Positions 37,188 to 40,667 of a DNA stretch of 40,667 nt are shown here, piece after piece; position 1 is the first letter of the stretch, and every line of letters starts with the position of its first letter. The notes under the pieces are model-generated. The model was given only the letters and a program-made list of their open reading frames with translations, was not told the DNA's origin and made no database searches. The translations under genes and the position numbers were made by a program. Origin of the DNA: Methylococcales bacterium (GTDB lineage: Bacteria; Pseudomonadota; Gammaproteobacteria; JABHGC01); contig JABHGC010000184.1 in the NCBI GenBank assembly GCA_018672285.1, forward strand, positions 1-40,667, read 5' to 3'.

Positions 37188-38410
37188 TATACGATGCCGC
37201 CCAACTTGAAGATCGGTAAGTACATAGCAACCACCATCAGGCCAATGCTCACACTTAAAGACACCACTAAAAATGTTTCAAATAGGTTAGTCACTGCATC
37301 TAATTTGTTCTCAACATCTTCATCTATTTGTTGAACAGCACGGTCCACCATAATCACGATGTCACCTGTTTGCTCACCCGTTTTGGTCATTTGCACTAAA
37401 ACTTCAGGAAATAATTTTGAACGAGCCATCGCCTCAGAAAGCTGATCACCACGCTCGACCGATTGGCTTAATTGCTCACAACATTCATCATAAACAACGT
37501 TTCCAGTTGTTCCAACAGCCCCTCGGAGCGCTTGTAGAATAGGAATTCCAGCTTGAACTTGGGTCGATAATGAGTGCATTAATTGGCTAGTCGCTGAAGC
37601 GGCAACCAAGTGTTTAATGCCCTTAATTTTAAGTTGTAATCGCTGAAAGTTTTCTCGAACTAACTGCGACCGCTTAAAGCTACGTGCAAGACCCCAAACC
37701 GTGATCACTATGCTTGCTAACATCCACAACCAATATTCAGATAACCAAGTAGACATCCCGATCACAACTTCAGTGATTAACGGCAATTCAGCATTTAAAT
37801 TGGTGTACATATTTTGTAAAGGAGGCACAACAAACAACAACATGACGGCCAGTAAGATAATTTCACTGGTCAACATCGTCATCGGGTAAATCAACGCCCT
37901 CTTAAGGCGACCTATACGGGTGTGTTGCTTTTCTTTTTGTTCTGCTAGACGCGCTAGCACTTGCGGCAAAATACCTGTTTGACCTGCTGTTTCCACCATA
38001 CTGACGGTCATTTTATCAAATTGATCAGGAAACAGGCTCATCGCTTCTCCTAATGAATGACCTTCATCAATTTTCAAAATCATGACTGACAGCATGTTCT
38101 TAACACCAACATGTTCAGCGCTTTCACGAACCGCACGTAAACCTTCTAATAAAGGCATACTCGCATCAACCATTGTTGATAGCTGGCGCAAAAACATCGT
38201 GATGTCGACATGTGAAATTTTAGAAGAACGAAACCAAGTGGGTAACTGCTTCTCATAAATAAGGTTAAGGCTGACTTTTTGTTTGCGTAACCGTAACTTT
38301 GCTCTCTGTTCAGAAAAACAGTAAAAAATACCACTTACCGCCTCGCCTACTTTGTTTTTTCCGCGATAGTAAAAAGGTTTCTTCTGTTGGATTACGGCAG
38401 ATTGCATCAT
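37187..38410 (-). CDS. PilC/GspF-family inner-membrane platform protein
   Basis: 407 aa; ITMFLRQLSTMVDASMPLLEGLRAV, TGEQTGDIVIMVDRAVQQIDEDVENKLDAVTNLFETFLVV. Confidence 0.9.
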   Translation of the reverse strand: MMQSAVIQQKKPFYYRGKNKVGEAVSGIFYCFSEQRAKLRLRKQKVSLNLIYEKQLPTWFRSSKISHVDITMFLRQLSTMVDASMPLLEGLRAVRESAEHVGVKNMLSVMILKIDEGHSLGEAMSLFPDQFDKMTVSMVETAGQTGILPQVLARLAEQKEKQHTRIGRLKRALIYPMTMLTSEIILLAVMLLFVVPPLQNMYTNLNAELPLITEVVIGMSTWLSEYWLWMLASIVITVWGLARSFKRSQLVRENFQRLQLKIKGIKHLVAASATSQLMHSLSTQVQAGIPILQALRGAVGTTGNVVYDECCEQLSQSVERGDQLSEAMARSKLFPEVLVQMTKTGEQTGDIVIMVDRAVQQIDEDVENKLDAVTNLFETFLVVSLSVSIGLMVVAMYLPIFKLGGIV

Positions 38411-38486
38411 AAAAAGAGTCGCCTTATAAAAATTTCTTTTAGTTATTTAGTTTGTATATGCTAATTCTTTAATATTATAAAGCAAT

Positions 38487-38551
38487 ACCGCACACTGTCT
38501 ATACGTACTGGTATAGAAGGTAGTGTTTTGCAGTGTGAGCGGTCAAACCGT
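38487..38551. other. Nested inverted repeats in divergent intergenic region
   Basis: ACCGCACACTG...CAGTGTGAGCGGT (one bulge) enclosing CTATAC-GTACTG-GTATAG, followed by CGGT-CAA-ACCG. Confidence 0.5.
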
Positions 38552-38643
38552 TTCGCTTGCTCTATATTCATGCCTTTTTAGTATTTTATTAATTATATTT
38601 TTATTAATTTTTCGTTGATATTATCCGTATCATGGATTAGTAT

Positions 38644-38669
38644 ATTACCCATTACTAATTATGGGTAAT
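38644..38669 (+). promoter_or_regulatory. Perfect 9-bp inverted repeat covering the ribosome-binding region of the next gene
   Basis: ATTACCCAT-TACTAATT-ATGGGTAAT ending 4 bp before ATG 38674. Confidence 0.55.
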
Positions 38670-38673
38670 CACA

Positions 38674-39429
38674 ATGAATAAAACACCATCATGCCATGAA
38701 AGCTTGGCGCATATATTAAGGTACCCGCTACATAAATCAATTATGGTGAGCTTAGTCGGCTATGCATTTTTGATGGCACTGGCAAGTGACTTTGCCTACG
38801 GGGTTGTCACCTTCTTTTTATACTTAATGGTTTTTCGATATGGCTTTGCCATTCTAGGATCAACGGCTAGAGGTATGAATGCACGCGGCCTCAATGAACG
38901 TAAATCCATGACCCACGTAGAATTACGACAAAGCGTACGTATACCACTACAACAAATGGTCGTGTTTGCATTAATTATCGGTATCGCATTAAATTTACAA
39001 GTAAGCTCAACTGAGTTAGCCATTTTATTTTTAGCGGGAGTTAGCCTCGTTATGCCAGCTAGCATCATCACACTTGCCATCACTCGAGACTGCACGCTTG
39101 CTTTGAACCCATTGGTATTAATCCAGTTTATTAAAACCATTGGCTGGTCTTACTTTGGCTTACAAATTTTGAGCTTAGCATTGACCGTGATAGCGACTGC
39201 ATTTATCAGCGCGATTATGTCTCTTAACGAGATGGCTGTTGAATCCTCCTTTGCACTCGTGCTTGTCGAAATGGTGTTGCATTTGGTGTTAATATATTTC
39301 TTTGTTGTGATCTCTTATTTATATGGTTACGTTGTTCGTGAACACCATGAAGCACTTGGTGTTGAGCAAATCACCCCTTTTGTTGCAAGCAGCGCACCTA
39401 CTGAGCTAAGCCCAAAATCAGAAGACTAA
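38674..39429 (+). CDS. Hypothetical multi-pass membrane protein
   Basis: 251 aa with several hydrophobic segments; no family recognised. Confidence 0.7.
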   Translation: MNKTPSCHESLAHILRYPLHKSIMVSLVGYAFLMALASDFAYGVVTFFLYLMVFRYGFAILGSTARGMNARGLNERKSMTHVELRQSVRIPLQQMVVFALIIGIALNLQVSSTELAILFLAGVSLVMPASIITLAITRDCTLALNPLVLIQFIKTIGWSYFGLQILSLALTVIATAFISAIMSLNEMAVESSFALVLVEMVLHLVLIYFFVVISYLYGYVVREHHEALGVEQITPFVASSAPTELSPKSED

Positions 39430-39465
39430 AGCCACACAACACTCATTAAGCCAAAGGATTGGATT

Positions 39466-39930
39466 ATGAAAAAAGGGATTTTAATTTGTCTAAGTATGCT
39501 CTTAGGCAGTTGTGGTGACGGTAAGACCATTGAGATCAATAGCGATCAGTTCAGCGATCATTTTCCTGCAATGTGGTTTAACCCCAGCACCGGTGAAACT
39601 GCAGCGGTGACAACGCTAGATAAACCACCTGAAGCAGGTTATGAAATCTTAATAGAGCCTCGAAATGCTGAAATTAGAATGAGGGCATGCGGAATCGATG
39701 GCCCTTGTGGGTTTACTGAAATCGGTTTAGGTGATCAATACTTTCAACAAGCATCTTTCGAAGATGTTGCACCACCAGTACAATCTCGTTTGAAATGGAC
39801 TGCCAATAAGACGGTATTTTATATCAAAGGAAAGACTGAACAGTCACGCGGATTAATGATGATTTTAGACATGAACAAACGTGATGAAGAAGTCTCTTTT
39901 CGCTGGAAGAGTTTAACCAACATCGATTAA
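39466..39930 (+). CDS. Hypothetical lipoprotein
   Basis: MKKGILICLSMLLGSCGDGK lipobox; SD AAAGGA. Confidence 0.7.
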   Translation: MKKGILICLSMLLGSCGDGKTIEINSDQFSDHFPAMWFNPSTGETAAVTTLDKPPEAGYEILIEPRNAEIRMRACGIDGPCGFTEIGLGDQYFQQASFEDVAPPVQSRLKWTANKTVFYIKGKTEQSRGLMMILDMNKRDEEVSFRWKSLTNID

Positions 39931-39935
39931 ACATT

Positions 39936-39957
39936 AAGGCCAGCTTTCGCTGGCCTT
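39936..39957. terminator. Probable intrinsic terminator between convergent genes
   Basis: AAGGCCAGC-TTTC-GCTGGCCTT perfect stem, weak T-tract. Confidence 0.55.
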
Positions 39958-39970
39958 ACCTTAAATCAGA

Positions 39971-40300
39971 CTATTTTGCAGGCTCTTGCACAGGCGCTGC
40001 AGGTGCAGCAGGTTGTGCATAGCCGTATGGTGCATAGTAAGGGTTGTTATAATAGTATGGTGCATATCCGTTGTAATATCGGTTGTAGTAGTTGCCGTTA
40101 CCATTGCCTCTTGCATTAGCTGACATACCAAAACTAAAACCAAAGCTACCATCGAAATCGCCATCACCAGCCCAGTTATTGTCGTAGCCATTGTTATAGC
40201 CATTATAACCGTTGTTATTCCACCAAGCAGATGCACTGCCTGCCATTAACATTGCGCCAGCAAAAGCCATGACCATTGCCATTCTTTTTAAGCTTCTCAT
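39971..40300 (-). CDS. Secreted Tyr/Asn/Gly-rich protein resembling sulfur-globule (CV1/CV2-type) proteins
   Basis: MRSLKRMAMVMAFAGAMLMAGSASA signal; WWNNNGYNGYNNGYDNNWAGDGDFDGSFGFSFGMSANARGNGNGNYYNRYYNGYAPYYYNNPYYAPYGYAQPAAPAAP. Confidence 0.6.
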   Translation of the reverse strand: MRSLKRMAMVMAFAGAMLMAGSASAWWNNNGYNGYNNGYDNNWAGDGDFDGSFGFSFGMSANARGNGNGNYYNRYYNGYAPYYYNNPYYAPYGYAQPAAPAAPVQEPAK

Positions 40301-40395
40301 GATATCTCTCCTCATTTCAATGCTCTAATTTGCACTTAATCTGTGTGCCGTTACTTCCTTTAAGTTCATACTATGCCTATTCTTAATGACTTTTA

Positions 40396-40409
40396 TTGAC
40401 ATAGGTCAA
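40396..40409. promoter_or_regulatory. Crp/Fnr-family-like palindrome TTGAC-ATAG-GTCAA
   Basis: Perfect palindromic arms with N4 spacing, ~95 bp upstream of the sulfur-globule-like ORF. Confidence 0.4.
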
Positions 40410-40646
40410 AAAACCTAGTGGATAACCCTTACACCTTGACAGATAAGTCAATAAGACAATTTACATATAAAAATGACACCTTAAGCGTTATCAGGCATTG
40501 TAATCAGTGATTTGCTGATTGTCTTGAGTCCTGAATTCGTATGATAAGTGCATGACCTCTGGTCGTAGCTAAATAAAAACACCTATAGAGTAAAGTAAGA
40601 CTCAGGTGTAAAGTAATAAGCTACCAAACACATTACAGAGGCCAAT

Positions 40647-40667
40647 ATGACCTATAAACACCTGAAT
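40647..40667 (+). CDS. Start of an ORF cut by the window edge; possibly an IS30-family transposase
   Basis: MTYKHLN resembles IS30-family transposase N-termini (M-x-Y-x-x-L); only 7 codons visible. Confidence 0.25.

Noticed and set aside
39961-40236. 91-aa minus-strand ORF overlapping the sulfur-globule-like gene
   Set aside because: Out-of-frame; Thr/Met/His-rich translation without signal peptide, while the other frame has a clean signal sequence and composition.
1-40667. CRISPR array, tRNA, rRNA, prophage
   Set aside because: No regularly spaced repeats, cloverleaf-like segment, rRNA motif or phage structural genes recognised by eye.

Overview
40.7 kb of a gammaproteobacterial chromosome, judged from gene content (cysM-barA, minCDE, zapE, fad genes, type IV pilin genes). 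The genus is not determinable from what I can see. Core blocks are: cysM and a BarA/GacS-type hybrid kinase; an HD-GYP protein; a compact beta-oxidation operon (permuted papain-like protein, FadE, thiolase, FadJ-like, acyl-CoA ligase, hypothetical); a NarK-like nitrate transporter; signalling genes (receiver-PP2C protein, kinase plus two stand-alone receivers, two HDOD proteins); tatD/nudix/vanZ; minCDE; zapE; a FliL-like gene; and a PilC/FimT/PilV/PilW/PilX-like pilin operon. The last kb holds a lipoprotein, a Tyr/Asn/Gly-rich protein resembling sulfur-globule proteins, and a possible truncated transposase at the edge. The most interesting items are: (1) a PilX-like minor pilin whose C-terminal ~450 residues are extremely methionine-rich, with degenerate Asp/Gly/Met repeats, and no pilY1 or pilE beside it; (2) a PolB-type 3'-5' exonuclease homologue in which all four expected catalytic acids appear substituted; (3) an unlisted 55-aa ORF behind a near-consensus sigma-28 promoter; (4) a PP2C phosphatase with a receiver lacking the phosphoacceptor Asp; (5) an unlisted 59-aa ORF behind two CRP-like palindromes; (6) a Lys-rich histone-H1-like membrane protein. 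No CRISPR array, rRNA or tRNA was recognised. All family calls are from memory of motifs; no search was run.
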